A stretch of 64,000 bases of DNA. Source: Massilia sp. Root418 (GTDB lineage Bacteria > Pseudomonadota > Gammaproteobacteria > Burkholderiales > Burkholderiaceae_D). A program made the position numbers and the translations under genes. Positions 42,692 through 52,900 of the stretch are shown piece after piece. The notes under the pieces were generated by a model. It was not told where the DNA came from. It did not search any database and saw nothing but the letters and a program-made list of their open reading frames with translations. Where the stretch lies: positions 473,299 through 537,298 of the forward strand of contig NZ_LMEC01000020.1 in the NCBI RefSeq assembly GCF_001425265.1. Direction: 5' to 3'. Within the stretch, counting starts at the first letter, position 1; the number at the start of each line of letters is the position of its first letter.

Positions 42692-43291
42692 ATGTTCCGC
42701 CTTCAATCTTTGAGCCCGACCATCACCGACATGATCCGTTTCGACCACTCGCACGTGCTGGTCGCTTATCACCAGTATACCGCCGGGAAGCCGCTTAGCG
42801 TGAGGAAGGCGCTGGCGGAAACAGTCTGTTCCGCGCTGGAAATCCACGCCCGCCTGGAAGAGGAAATTTTTTATCCTGTCATGCGCCAGCTGGGCCTGGG
42901 CGAGTCCGTGCTGAACAAGAGCGTCCCCGAGCACAACGGCATGCGCCAGCTGATCAGCGAGATCCGCCGCGCCAACGACAGCGCCGCGCTGGACCGGCTG
43001 CTGCCGCAGCTGATGCGCGAGGTGATGCACCACGTGGCCGACGAGGAAACCGTGCTGCTGCCCGAGGCCGAGCGCCACATCGACAAGCAGCGCCTGAACG
43101 CGCTGGGCGCGGAAATGACGCGCCGCCGCGCGCAGCTGCTGGCGCCGCAGGCGGGCAAGGTGGCAGTGAACACGGTGCTCGGTTTCTCGCGCAGCACCTC
43201 GGCCGTGGTGGCGGCAGTGGGCGTGGCCACGATGGCCTACCTGGCCTTGGCGCGCGCAAAACCCAAGGGGCTGACGCGCCAAGCATCATGA
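42692..43291 (+). CDS. Hemerythrin HHE-domain protein
   Basis: A 199-residue protein with an HHE cation-binding four-helix bundle: candidate di-iron ligands H19 (FDHSHVL), H52 and E56 (IHARLEEEIFYP), H81 (PEHNGM), and H114 with E118/E119 (MHHVADEE). A basic linker and a C-terminal hydrophobic segment (SAVVAAVGVATMAYLALA) suggest membrane attachment. Such proteins bind oxygen or iron and often appear in oxidative or nitrosative stress. The ATG at 42692 has AAGGA at proper distance. Nothing in its neighbourhood specifies a partner. Confidence 0.88.
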   Translation: MFRLQSLSPTITDMIRFDHSHVLVAYHQYTAGKPLSVRKALAETVCSALEIHARLEEEIFYPVMRQLGLGESVLNKSVPEHNGMRQLISEIRRANDSAALDRLLPQLMREVMHHVADEETVLLPEAERHIDKQRLNALGAEMTRRRAQLLAPQAGKVAVNTVLGFSRSTSAVVAAVGVATMAYLALARAKPKGLTRQAS

Positions 43292-43301
43292 GCTGTTTCC
43301 C

Positions 43302-43811
43302 TCAGTTCACGATCTTGTCGCTGTCAAAGACTTTGGCGGTGTCGAAGTCGCCGCCATACTCGATGGCCTCGATCAGCCAGCCGCGCTTCTGGTCATACGT
43401 GAAGTCGTAATCGGCCACCGAGACCGGCGCCGACAGTGCGCATCTTTGGGCGTCGAAGTGGATCTTCGGAATCGCCTCGTTACCGCTGCCTGCCTTCATG
43501 GCCGCAAACAAGCCGATTTCCTGGCCGTCGGGATGCCGCTGGAACAGCGCGCGGTAGTTGTGCACGAAAACCTTGCGCGAAATGAGCATGGGCCTGGGCC
43601 CCTGCATAGGCGGCAGCAGCTTCAGCGGGAACTTGTGGAACTGCGCGGCCTGCTCCGCGTCGCCAGCCAGGGCTGCGCCACGGAACGCCTGCCACGTGCT
43701 GCGCAGTGCGGCCGGGTCCGGCGCGTTGCAAGGCGGAGCCGCGAGCGCAGGCGCCGCCAGGCATCCCGCCAGGGCAAAACTGCAAGCGTATCGTCGCACC
43801 ATGTCTTTCAT
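43302..43811 (-). CDS. Exported hypothetical protein; candidate effector immunity protein
   Basis: A 169-residue protein with a signal peptide (ending PALAAP) and a mature part that looks NTF2-like (FRGAALAGDAEQAAQFHKFPLKL; DYDFTYDQKRGWLIEAIEYGG). Two cysteines could pair. No named family is recognised. It overlaps the stop of the peptidoglycan-hydrolase gene by 4 bp and is the last gene of the VgrG operon. Being periplasmic and immediately downstream of a predicted cell-wall toxin, it is a candidate immunity protein; this is positional inference. Confidence 0.7.
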   Translation of the reverse strand: MKDMVRRYACSFALAGCLAAPALAAPPCNAPDPAALRSTWQAFRGAALAGDAEQAAQFHKFPLKLLPPMQGPRPMLISRKVFVHNYRALFQRHPDGQEIGLFAAMKAGSGNEAIPKIHFDAQRCALSAPVSVADYDFTYDQKRGWLIEAIEYGGDFDTAKVFDSDKIVN

Positions 43812-46276
43812 CGTTTGTCCTTCGCTGTGGGCCAGCGGTACTCTACCAGATGCGTGTCCGGGCTGTCGGCGGCATTGACCGTCCAGTCAGCGAATTCCCT
43901 GATCCGGGATGAGAAATTCCCGCTCAGGAGATTAACGGCATCGACGGCCTTGCGCTTCGGCCGCCGCTTGCCGGTGTCGTTCCCCTTCTTGTCCAGCACG
44001 GGCTCGTCGCCGTCCTTGATATATTTTTTTCCCAAACCGACATAGAAGCCGACGTGATACAGAAGCGGCTCGGCCGAACGCGTGACTACCGTAATGGCGC
44101 CATAGCGCGGCTCGCTGATCTTTTCTCCCCAATTCAGCCAGGAGGATGCGCCCGCGTCATCGGTACCGCGGTATCCGGCCTGCTCCATGCACCAGTTGAC
44201 GTAGGACGAACACCAGGAAGTCTCGTCCTTGCGCGCGGCGTCCCGTCCCAAGCCGGTGGTTTGCAGGTACTTGACGATATCCGGATTATTGAAATCCTTC
44301 TCTATCTCCAGCATCGCCTTGTCGGCCTCGGCGGCGGCTTGTTGCTGGACCGTTATTTCCGCCTGGAGGGCGGCGATCTTGTCCTGGTCGGGCTGCTTCT
44401 TCTTTTTCTCCTCGCGCAGCTTCTTCACCGCTTCCTTCTCGGCCTTGCCCGCCGCATCGCGCGCGTTGCGTTTCGCTTTCCAGCCGGCGTCCGTCTCGTG
44501 GGAAGCCTTGTTCCACTTCACCTCCTCCTGGCCCGCCTTTTGCTGCTCCTTGATGGCAAAGACCATCCACGGCGAGTCGCCGCTGGCTGGCGCCGGTTTG
44601 ACGGCGGTGGCTTCGGCGGTCTTGACTTCCGCCTCCGCCTTGGGGCGGCTGGCCTCCTTGTTCGACAGGCTGCTGCCGATCACTTGCGTGCGCGCGGGCG
44701 CCGGCTGGGCTGGCGCCTGGTCGCGCAGCGGCGCGGCCGGCAGCTTCGGGCGCGTCTGGAACTGCTTGATGTAGGCAAAGGAAGTTTGAAACACGAAATT
44801 CCAGCCCAGGTCGCGCTTGATGGCAAGCCTGATGTCGTCAAACGTGATTTCCCGGCCAGGCGCCGGCTTGGCCGGGGGCTGGCCGCCCTTGGCCGCCGCA
44901 TCGAATACGTTGCCGGGCGCTGCGGCGCGGGGCGGAGCGGGCGGTGCTGGCGGGGCGGGCGCGCGGGCCGGTGCCGGCGCCGCAGCCGGCGCGGGCGCAG
45001 GTGCAGGCGGCTTGGCCGGCGCGGGAGCGGGCTCGGGCAACGGTGCCGGCAACGGCTGCACGGGCTCGCCGTCGCGTGGCTGTATCTCGTGCTCGTTGCC
45101 ATCCTCCGGCATTTCATTTTTGCCAACCGCCTCGTTATAGGCTTCCACGTCGATGCGCGGTATCAGTATCACCACCGGATCTTGCGAGCCCGTGACGATT
45201 TCCGGCAGTTTTCCGTTCTCGTCCGTGGTGATCTTGTGCAGCTCGAGTTCCCACTCGATGGAATCGGGCGGCGCATCGTATCCGGCCCAGTCGCGCGTCG
45301 CCGCGTCGGAATCGGACGGCGGTGCCACCTGAGCCGGCGCCGGTGCGGGCGCCACGCCAGCGGACGGCGGAGGCTCCGCTGGCGCCGGTGCGGACGCGGT
45401 TGCGGTCGCGGTTGCGTTCGCAGCTGCGGCTGCGGGTGCAGCGGCGGGTGCGGACGCGGTTACGCCTGCGGGTGCGGTTGCGGCTGCGGTACCGGGTGCG
45501 GCAGCGGGTGCGGTTGCAGCTGCGGTTGCCGGCGCCTGCGCAGGCTGGGCTGCGGGCACGGCTGGAGCAGACGGCGCACGCGCAGCGGGAGGCGGTGGCG
45601 GCGGCCCGCCGGGCTTGGGCGTCTTCGTGACGGCATAGACCGTGCGGCCCTTCATCGGCTTACCCATCACGTCGTTCAGCTGCACCACCAGCCCGTGCGG
45701 ACCATTCAGTATGGCCTCCAGACGCTCGGCCTCGTCCACCACGGTCTTGGAGTCCCTGTACTTGGCCCCGGCCTTCAGCTCGTCGAACGGCTTCGCCACC
45801 CACTTCTCGCGCTGCCCCTTGGGACTGATGTTTTTGCGCGTCGAAAACTCGCCGTAGTGATAGCGGTGGTAAATCAGCGGCTCGTACTCGCCCGCCGACG
45901 ATCCATAATCAGTCTGGGTTGCCAGCTTCAGCTTCCGGAAATAGGTGAGGCCCGCCTGGATGCTCGCGCGCGCATCGAAGCGGTTGCGCGCATCCAGTCC
46001 CAGGTCGCTCCAGGTCCCGTCCTGCATCTGTGAGACGCCGGACGCCGTACCGCCGGGATTGGCCGCATCCGGATTGAACTCCGACTCGCGCTTGGCAATG
46101 GCCATGTAGTACGCGATGTCCCGGTTGTTGAACTTCATCCGGCGCGCTTCCTCGATCAGGATGTCGATCACCTTCTGCTGCACTTCCGGCGGCACCTCGC
46201 TCCCTTTGCGGCCGAACCCCGACAGCGCCTTGCTGCGGTCTATCGGGTCGTTGAAATGGGTCTTCACCTCTTTCAT
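43808..46276 (-). CDS. Predicted T6SS cargo effector: lysozyme-like plus CHAP/NlpC-like hydrolase
   Basis: An 822-residue protein with two predicted peptidoglycan-cleaving ends. Residues about 50-135 resemble the lytic transglycosylase/lysozyme fold (YMAIAKRESEFNPDAANPGG, likely catalytic E64; SGVSQMQDGTW). Residues about 230-345 and 425-480 are Ala/Pro-rich low complexity, and about 640-675 is a highly charged coiled coil. The C-terminus (about 680-780) looks like a CHAP/TIGR02594-type cysteine peptidase (SWCSSYVNWC with C689, and LLYHVGFYVG with H741). There is no signal peptide, as expected for VgrG-delivered cargo. It lies between two small exported proteins and downstream of vgrG, all with 4-bp overlaps. 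Confidence 0.78.
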   Translation of the reverse strand: MKEVKTHFNDPIDRSKALSGFGRKGSEVPPEVQQKVIDILIEEARRMKFNNRDIAYYMAIAKRESEFNPDAANPGGTASGVSQMQDGTWSDLGLDARNRFDARASIQAGLTYFRKLKLATQTDYGSSAGEYEPLIYHRYHYGEFSTRKNISPKGQREKWVAKPFDELKAGAKYRDSKTVVDEAERLEAILNGPHGLVVQLNDVMGKPMKGRTVYAVTKTPKPGGPPPPPPAARAPSAPAVPAAQPAQAPATAAATAPAAAPGTAAATAPAGVTASAPAAAPAAAAANATATATASAPAPAEPPPSAGVAPAPAPAQVAPPSDSDAATRDWAGYDAPPDSIEWELELHKITTDENGKLPEIVTGSQDPVVILIPRIDVEAYNEAVGKNEMPEDGNEHEIQPRDGEPVQPLPAPLPEPAPAPAKPPAPAPAPAAAPAPARAPAPPAPPAPPRAAAPGNVFDAAAKGGQPPAKPAPGREITFDDIRLAIKRDLGWNFVFQTSFAYIKQFQTRPKLPAAPLRDQAPAQPAPARTQVIGSSLSNKEASRPKAEAEVKTAEATAVKPAPASGDSPWMVFAIKEQQKAGQEEVKWNKASHETDAGWKAKRNARDAAGKAEKEAVKKLREEKKKKQPDQDKIAALQAEITVQQQAAAEADKAMLEIEKDFNNPDIVKYLQTTGLGRDAARKDETSWCSSYVNWCMEQAGYRGTDDAGASSWLNWGEKISEPRYGAITVVTRSAEPLLYHVGFYVGLGKKYIKDGDEPVLDKKGNDTGKRRPKRKAVDAVNLLSGNFSSRIREFADWTVNAADSPDTHLVEYRWPTAKDKR

Positions 46277-46815
46277 TTACGGCCCCGTTCATCATCGGGA
46301 ACGACGTTCAGGATCTCGTACTCCGGCAGGTCGCGCAGTCCTTTGGCGGCCCGCTCGATGGCCTGCTGCTCCGCTTTCGAGGTCGCCATCCAGCGCTCGC
46401 CATAATTCCGCCAGCGCCCGTCCAGCGACATCACGCCCGAGACCGCGCAGGTGTCGCAGCTTCCGCCGGTGCTCAGGTTGAAAACCAGGTAGTGCCGGCC
46501 AGAGACGGGCAGGCACTGCATGGACTCAGCCATGTGGAAATCATCATCCAGGGGCTCGAACTTCAGCAAGTCCTGCTTCACCGGTTTCTTGCCCGGCTGC
46601 GCGATCAGCACTTCCTGGGCAGGACAACCATTGTTCCGCTGCCTGGCCGCACCTTCGCGGTACGTCTTCAGGCAATGCGAGCGGATCGTGACCTTGGCCG
46701 GCCCGCACGCGGTCTCGTTCTTGAACCAGTAGAGCGTGTCGTCGCCCGCCATCGCGGCGGCGCAGTAGCACGCCAGTGCGGCCATCAATATCTGTTTCAT
46801 CTTCATATCATTCAA
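46273..46815 (-). CDS. Exported hypothetical protein; second candidate immunity or adaptor
   Basis: A 180-residue protein with an N-terminal signal peptide (KQILMAALACYCAAAMAGD). The mature part has eight or so cysteines (for example ACGPAK, SHCLKTY, GGSCDTCAV), consistent with a disulfide-stabilised periplasmic domain. No family is recognised. Its start overlaps the vgrG stop by 4 bp and its stop overlaps the effector start by 4 bp, so it sits exactly between spike and toxin. It could be an immunity protein made before the toxin. Confidence 0.72.
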   Translation of the reverse strand: MNDMKMKQILMAALACYCAAAMAGDDTLYWFKNETACGPAKVTIRSHCLKTYREGAARQRNNGCPAQEVLIAQPGKKPVKQDLLKFEPLDDDFHMAESMQCLPVSGRHYLVFNLSTGGSCDTCAVSGVMSLDGRWRNYGERWMATSKAEQQAIERAAKGLRDLPEYEILNVVPDDERGRK

Positions 46816-49800
46816 ACCTGGGAGAACCAGTCGTTCACGTCATCCTCATCGATTTTCGCGCGATGGAATTTTTCGTTCCGGTCCAGCGTGACGGTGACCT
46901 TTTCCTCGGCGCGCGTGTTGACCACGCGGGTGTGGCCCTGGTCGTCCGTTTTGCCGAAGAAGACCTTGCCGTCCTCGCGCACCTTGCGATACAGCCTGCC
47001 CGCCAGCGCCGCGCCGCTGGCCTTGTCCAGCACCTGGAACCGCCCCGCGTACAGCTTCTCGTTCGGCAGCTCCGGCAGCACGCCCTTGCTTTGCTGCGGC
47101 CCGGTGAGCTCCTTCTTGCTGGCCTTGAAGGCGATGGTGCCCGGCGCCAGCAGCTCGATATTGCCGCCTTCGAGCTTGAGCGAAGCGCCTTGCGCGGTCA
47201 GCAGCACGTGCTTCTTGGCCATCACGTTGAGGCTCGCGGCGGTGCTGGCCACGGTGATGGCGCGGTCCGCCGTCAGCCGCGTCGCGTCGCCCTGGCTTTG
47301 CATGCTGACCTTGCCGCTGGCCGCGTGCAGCCGGATGCCGGTTTCCTGGTTGGGCTTGCCGGCGGCGCTGGCCTTCCCGTACGTGAAGAAGCTGATGCCG
47401 TCGCGCACCGCGTGCAGCGCGTTGGCCTGCGCTGCGAAGTTGATGTCCTGCGCGGCCGTGATGCTGCTGCCGCCTGCCGCTGCCAGTATCCCGTCGGCCG
47501 GCGTGAGCGCGGCGATGCCGGACGGCGCCGACAACTGCAGCAGCGCGTCGCCGAAAGCGGGCGCCTGCCCCGATCCGCCACCTGCGCCACCTGCGGCTCC
47601 GCTGCCAGAGCCAGAGCCAGAGCCAGAGCCGGAAGCTGCCTCGCGGCCGGACGCGCTGGCGTCCAGCAGCGTGGCAGTGCGCGCCAGCTGCGCGACGGCG
47701 GGCAATTTCTCCGGCGCCGGCTCGGCCTCGCCCTGCGCGGTCTTGATTCCCGCGTTGTGCTTGCGCGCGGTTTCCGCCAGCGACAATTGCAGCTGCTGGC
47801 TGGCGGCGGTCTGCGACTGCGCTTCGCGCGCGTCCATCTGCCCGCCCGCAGCGCCGTTGCGCGCGTCGGCCGACAGCAGCAGGCCCTTGGCGGCCCGCAG
47901 CGCGGCGCTGTGTTCCGTCTTCAGTTCCGCGCCGAAGCCGGCCGGCTGCAGGCGCTGGTTGTCGGTCTGGTGGCGCAGCTGGCCCAGGTTAAGTTCCGCC
48001 GTGCCGGTGTGCGGCTCCGCGTGGTGCTGCAGCGCCACGCGCGGCTGGCCGGCGCTATCGTCGAACACCAGCTGGCTGTAGGCGCCGCTGCCGCCCTGGC
48101 TGGCCTGCATGGCCTGGCTCTTGATGCCGGACAGCGCGGCCGCGTGGGCGTGCGCGGCGGCGCTGCCGGGGAACCATGGCGGCGCGTTGCCGGTGCTGGC
48201 GCCGGCGCCCTGGGCCAGCTGGTTGTGCTGCGCGTTGTCCTGCCCCTTGCCGTTGTAAACGGTGCCGATGACCACCGGCCGGTCGATATTCCCGTCCAGG
48301 AAATCGACCAGCACTTCCTGTCCCACGCGCGGCACGGCGTTGCCGCCCCAGTTGGCGCCCGCCACCGGGGCCAGCGGCGTGGCCACCCGCACCCAGGTTC
48401 CCGCCTGGTCGTCGCCGGGCGCGCCGGCATGGCCGTCCGGGCTCGGATGGGACAAACGGCTGTGGCCCGCGTCGCCGCGCTGCCAGTGGAACTGCACCTT
48501 GATGCGATGGTCGCGGTCGGTGTGGATGACGGCCCCGGGCGGGCCCACCACCACGGCGGTCTGCTGGCCCTTCACGGTGGGGCGCGGGTGCAGCAGCACG
48601 CCGTGGCCGCCGGTGAGGCTGGCGCGGTATGGCACGGCGCTGCGAATGGCGTCCACGCGGTTGCGGTACAGCGGGCGCTCGGCGATGGTGCTGCCCGCGG
48701 CGTGCAGGCTGGAGGCCTGTTCCTCCTCGATGGCGGCCGAGAGCACGGCGCGGCCCAGGCGCTGCGCAACGCCGGCGTGCAGGTCCGCGCTCAGGTTGTT
48801 ATGCATCATGTGGACCACGCGGGTGACCAGGAAGCCGCCGGCCGATGCGTGGTCCTGCAAGGTAAAGGTGGTGCCGGGGGCCAGGGTGCGCACGGTGCCC
48901 GCGCCAACGTAGATTTCGCGCGAGGCTTCCAGCGCCAGCAGCTGGTTGCCGGCGATGCGCTGGCCTTGCGCGCGCGAGCTGTAGGCGTAGGCGCCGGGTG
49001 CGTCGCTGACGGTCAGCACATTCTCGGCGCTGCCCATCGCCGCCACGTCCCGCAGGTCGCGCGTGCGGTAGTCCCAGCTGCGCAGGCTGACCGCATTGGC
49101 CTGCAGGCGCGATTCGCAGCGCCAGCGGTCCAGGCTATCCTCCCGCATCACCGCGCCGGGCTGGGTGAAGCGCACAACAGCCTGCGCGCCCGGCTTGAAG
49201 GTGCTGTTGTCGCCCGCGATCACCATCTGGTGGCTGCCCAGGCTGGGACTGCCGGCGTCACCCGTGTGGACGAAATAGTGGAACAGGCCCTCCTCGGCCA
49301 TCAGGCGCTCGGCGAACGCCAGGTCGCTTTCCTGGTATTGCGTGGTCAGGCTGCGCACCGGGTAGATGCTGCGGTCGGCCACGTCGAAGCGCCAGGACGG
49401 CGCCAGCCTGCCCTGCCCGTCCCAGGCGGTGAACACGGCATCCAGGATGTCGAACACCGACTTATCCTGGAATACGCGGCTGTCGCGGTTGCGGGCCAGG
49501 AAGGCCGTCCACGGCGCCACCGTCAGCGTGTAGCGCGCCAGGCCGCCGTTGGCGCCGTTGGCCTCGGCCGACACCACGTGGCCGTGGAAAGCGCGCGGCT
49601 GGCCGGCCGCCGTGGTCTGCAGCTCCAGCAGCACCGGCTGGCCGATCAGCGCGCGCAGCGGTACGGCCGCATCCTGCGACAGGGCCGACACGGTCAGCGA
49701 AAAGCCCCCGCTCAGCGACTCCTCGCCGCGCACGCATTCGGCCAGCAGCCGGTCCGGTCCCAGGGGGGTGGTCAGGCGCACCAGGCGCGTGGCCTGGGTG

Positions 49801-49841
49801 AACGCGCCTGCAAGAATAGCGGATGAAATTTGTTCCGGCAC
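46812..49841 (-). CDS. vgrG: VgrG spike with DUF2345 and C-terminal extension
   Basis: Type VI secretion spike protein, 1009 residues. The gp27-like part is N-terminal (YQESDLAFAERLMAEEGLFHYF; VTRVVHMMHNN). The gp5/OB domain follows (VKVQFHW-type segment IKVQFHWQRGD, WVRVATPLAP, RVGQEVLVDFLDGNIDRPVVIGTVYNG), then DUF2345 (VSMQSQGDATRLTADRAI, KKHVLLTAQGASLKLEGGNIEL). A Gly/Ser dipeptide linker lies near residue 745. The last 70 residues (YAGRFQVLDKASGAALAG) form a transthyretin-like adaptor domain that probably docks the cargo. The start is GTG 49841. No other T6SS structural genes are in the window, so this is an orphan vgrG island. Confidence 0.95.
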   Translation of the reverse strand: MPEQISSAILAGAFTQATRLVRLTTPLGPDRLLAECVRGEESLSGGFSLTVSALSQDAAVPLRALIGQPVLLELQTTAAGQPRAFHGHVVSAEANGANGGLARYTLTVAPWTAFLARNRDSRVFQDKSVFDILDAVFTAWDGQGRLAPSWRFDVADRSIYPVRSLTTQYQESDLAFAERLMAEEGLFHYFVHTGDAGSPSLGSHQMVIAGDNSTFKPGAQAVVRFTQPGAVMREDSLDRWRCESRLQANAVSLRSWDYRTRDLRDVAAMGSAENVLTVSDAPGAYAYSSRAQGQRIAGNQLLALEASREIYVGAGTVRTLAPGTTFTLQDHASAGGFLVTRVVHMMHNNLSADLHAGVAQRLGRAVLSAAIEEEQASSLHAAGSTIAERPLYRNRVDAIRSAVPYRASLTGGHGVLLHPRPTVKGQQTAVVVGPPGAVIHTDRDHRIKVQFHWQRGDAGHSRLSHPSPDGHAGAPGDDQAGTWVRVATPLAPVAGANWGGNAVPRVGQEVLVDFLDGNIDRPVVIGTVYNGKGQDNAQHNQLAQGAGASTGNAPPWFPGSAAAHAHAAALSGIKSQAMQASQGGSGAYSQLVFDDSAGQPRVALQHHAEPHTGTAELNLGQLRHQTDNQRLQPAGFGAELKTEHSAALRAAKGLLLSADARNGAAGGQMDAREAQSQTAASQQLQLSLAETARKHNAGIKTAQGEAEPAPEKLPAVAQLARTATLLDASASGREAASGSGSGSGSGSGAAGGAGGGSGQAPAFGDALLQLSAPSGIAALTPADGILAAAGGSSITAAQDINFAAQANALHAVRDGISFFTYGKASAAGKPNQETGIRLHAASGKVSMQSQGDATRLTADRAITVASTAASLNVMAKKHVLLTAQGASLKLEGGNIELLAPGTIAFKASKKELTGPQQSKGVLPELPNEKLYAGRFQVLDKASGAALAGRLYRKVREDGKVFFGKTDDQGHTRVVNTRAEEKVTVTLDRNEKFHRAKIDEDDVNDWFSQV
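47605..47628. repeat. Hexanucleotide microsatellite in vgrG
   Basis: Four perfect CCAGAG units (plus-strand reading), with degenerate flanking copies, encode the GSGSGSGSGSG linker of VgrG. Slippage would change linker length by two residues per unit without a frameshift. Confidence 0.75.
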
Positions 49842-49937
49842 GGAAAAGTTGCAAACTTATTATGAAGATGCCGCATTAAACCGTATTCGTAGATTTTGAG
49901 CAATAGTGTGTTCAATCGTGCGCCCCGTCTCTCGCCT

Positions 49938-52900
49938 CTACCGGGCTGGCTTTTTCTTGTCCTCCGCAGGCAGGTTTTCGTCGATGTCGCTGGAGGCGGA
50001 TTTCACGCGCTTGTAGATCAGCGGGCCGACGTTTTCCGGCAGCGCGGGGCCGGTGTAGCGCAGCGCCAGCTCGGCCAGGGCGCTGCTGGTGTCGCTGCCG
50101 AAGCCGCTCAGCGCCGTGAAGCGCAGGTGGCGGGCGGTGACGGATTGGCCGAAATCGATGCTTTGCTGGTCGAAGGTGGAGACCAGCGCGCCGCGTTTCA
50201 GCTCGCGCCAGCTGGCGCCGTCGTCGCTGACGTGGATGACGTAGTCGCGCACGTCGCCTTCGTGGTCGCGGTGGTTCTGGCGCGGCATGAGCATCAGGCC
50301 GGAGAAGCTCACCGGCTGTGGGAAAGCCAGCGCCAGCTCGCGCGCGGCGCCGTTCTTGCCATCCGCGCTCCAGAAGGTGTTCGGGTCGCCATCGATGGCG
50401 CTGGCCGCGTCGCGCCCGCCCGCCGCCGTAGCGGCCGTGGCGCCCAGCTTTTTCATCACCTGGGTATCGAACAGCACGGCACGCAGCTGCGCCGCCGTGA
50501 GTGCGGTTCGCGGGTTGAAGGCGCTGCCGGCCATGTAGTCGAGCACCGACTTGCGCAGCTGGCGCGCCACCACGCGGCGCTCCAGGCCGCGCTCCAGGTC
50601 CACGCTGGCGACCATCAGCTTGCCCTTGCCCACGCTGGCCTCGAACAGCAGGCCAAGCTTGAAGTTGCGGTTCCAGTCGTCCACCGGCTGCACGATGGGC
50701 TGCAAGGCAGGCGGCAGGCGGTCCAGGTTCATGGCGCGGGTGGCGACCAGCAGCTCGCTCCACTGCCAGTCGTTGAACGATCCCGTGGGGAACTGCGCCA
50801 GCGCGGCGTGGCGCTGGTCCACCCACACGCCCAGCATGCGGCCCCACGCGGGATTCATGAGACGGTTCCAGAACACGGGCACGGTGTCCAGCGGCGGCGA
50901 GTTCCAGTCCAGGTCCGCCGCCAGCGGCAGGTAGAGCACCTTGCCGCCCGCATCCAGGCGGGCCTCCGCCTCGGGCCAGCTGTGCGTCACCAGGACGCCG
51001 TCCGGCGCCGCCGTGGCCAGCTGCTCCGGGTAGACCCAGACCATCCAGTCGTTTTCCGCGTCGGTGCCGTGCAGCCCGACGACCAGCTTATAGGCCTGCG
51101 GCGCCGGCAGCGCGGACAGCGCGGCCCGCACCGTGCCAAGCTTGATGTTCTTGCCGATGGCGATGGATTGCTGCGGCAGCTCGCCGCTGGCGGCAACCTT
51201 GCCCGCCGGGTCCAGCAGCTTCCAGTAGGGCCGCGCATTGGCCAGCGGGCGTTCGCCGAAGTGGGCGATTTCCACTTCCGCCGTGAGCGTTTCATTGGAC
51301 GTGTAAACGCGTTTCAGCACGCGCGCCAGCGGCACGGTCTGGCCGTTGAAACGCCGGAATTCCCCGGCCGTGACGTAGCCTTTCGGCTCCCAGAAGGTGT
51401 CCAGCACGCCCACCAGCGCGGTGCCCTGGCCGAGGTAATCGTGCAGGTCCAGCAGCTGGTAGCCCATCATGCCGGGCGTACGCAGGTTGGCCTCGATGTC
51501 TTCTTTATAGCTGTTCAGCTGGAATTTGCCGGACGCGTAGGCGAAGTCCTTGTTGCGGTCGGCCATGCCGTGCTTCGCCAGCGAGTCGCGGAAGATCTCG
51601 TAGTTGCCGGGCCTGAGGTAGCCCTTGAACTTGCCGATCACGCTGAAATCGGGGTAGGCCACCCACTGGCCGGTCTCATGCGACACCACCGGCACGTGGA
51701 TGTCCGCCAGCGACTCGCCGTAGTCCTTGCCGAACCAGCCCTTGTTGCCACGCAGCGGCTTGGAGCCGATGCGCTGCATGGCCAGGTAGTCCGTGCCCTC
51801 GCCCAGGCCGGGCACTTCCTTCTCGGTGTGGCCGGTGCCGTTGGAGTACAGGCGGCGCGGGTCGGCCGCGCGGTAGTGGGCGATCCATTTGTCGAATGCC
51901 TCCTTCCAGCGCCCCTTGGGTTCATTGGCGGGGCTGAACAGCACGAAGGACGGGTGGTTGCCGTAGGCCCGTATCATCCTGTCGGTTTCCTCGTACAGCA
52001 TTTTGTCCATGGCCGTGCCGGGGGAGACGTCATTCCACATGCCGGGTTCGGGCTGCAGATACAGGCCCAGTTCATCGGCCGCCTGGAAAGCCGCTTCCGG
52101 GGGACAGAAGGAGTGGAAGCGGATATGGTTGATGCCCCAGTCCTTATTGATCTGGAAGATCTTGCGCCAGTAGGCCACGTCGGTGGGAGGATAGCCGGTG
52201 AGCGGGAAGTCGCCGCCGTGGTGGGTGCCGCGCAGCAGCAGGGGCCGGCCGTTGAGCACGAAATCGCTGCCGCGCGCGGCGATCTGCGCGAAGCCGAAGC
52301 TGACTTCACGCGCGTCATCGGCCGCGCCGCCCTTCAGTTGCAGCTTGATCTTGTGCAGCACCGGATGGAATTCGTCCCAGGTCTGCGCCGACGCGGGGAA
52401 CTGCACCTTGATCTCCGCAGTGCCGCCGCCCTCGCCCCAGCTCACCTTGTGCGCCGCGCCGTTCGCGGTCAGCACGCCGCTGCCCGCGCTGCCGGCCGCA
52501 TTGCCGATGCGGACCTTCAGCAGCACCGTTTTGTCCTGCACGTTGGGAAAGGCTTGAGCATCGTCCAGCCACACCGGCGTGGTGGCGCGCAATTCGACCT
52601 TACCGATAATGCCGTTCCAGCTCATGCCCAGCGAGTCGGACACGCTGTGCGCGTCCGGCCGGTAGGCCATCAGCATGCGGTTGTCCACGCGGATGGACAG
52701 GCGGTGCCTGCCGGGCGCCAGCAGGCCAAGGTCGTACGCATGCTCTGCCACCAGGCTCAGATTCTCGCCCACCTTTTTATCGTCCAGCCAGGCGGTGGAG
52801 CCCCAGCGGGGCCGCTCCAGGAACAACTGCACGCGCTTGCCCTTCCAGGCCGCCGGCACGTCCACGTCGCGCTGATACCAGGCCGCGCCCAGGTAGTGGC

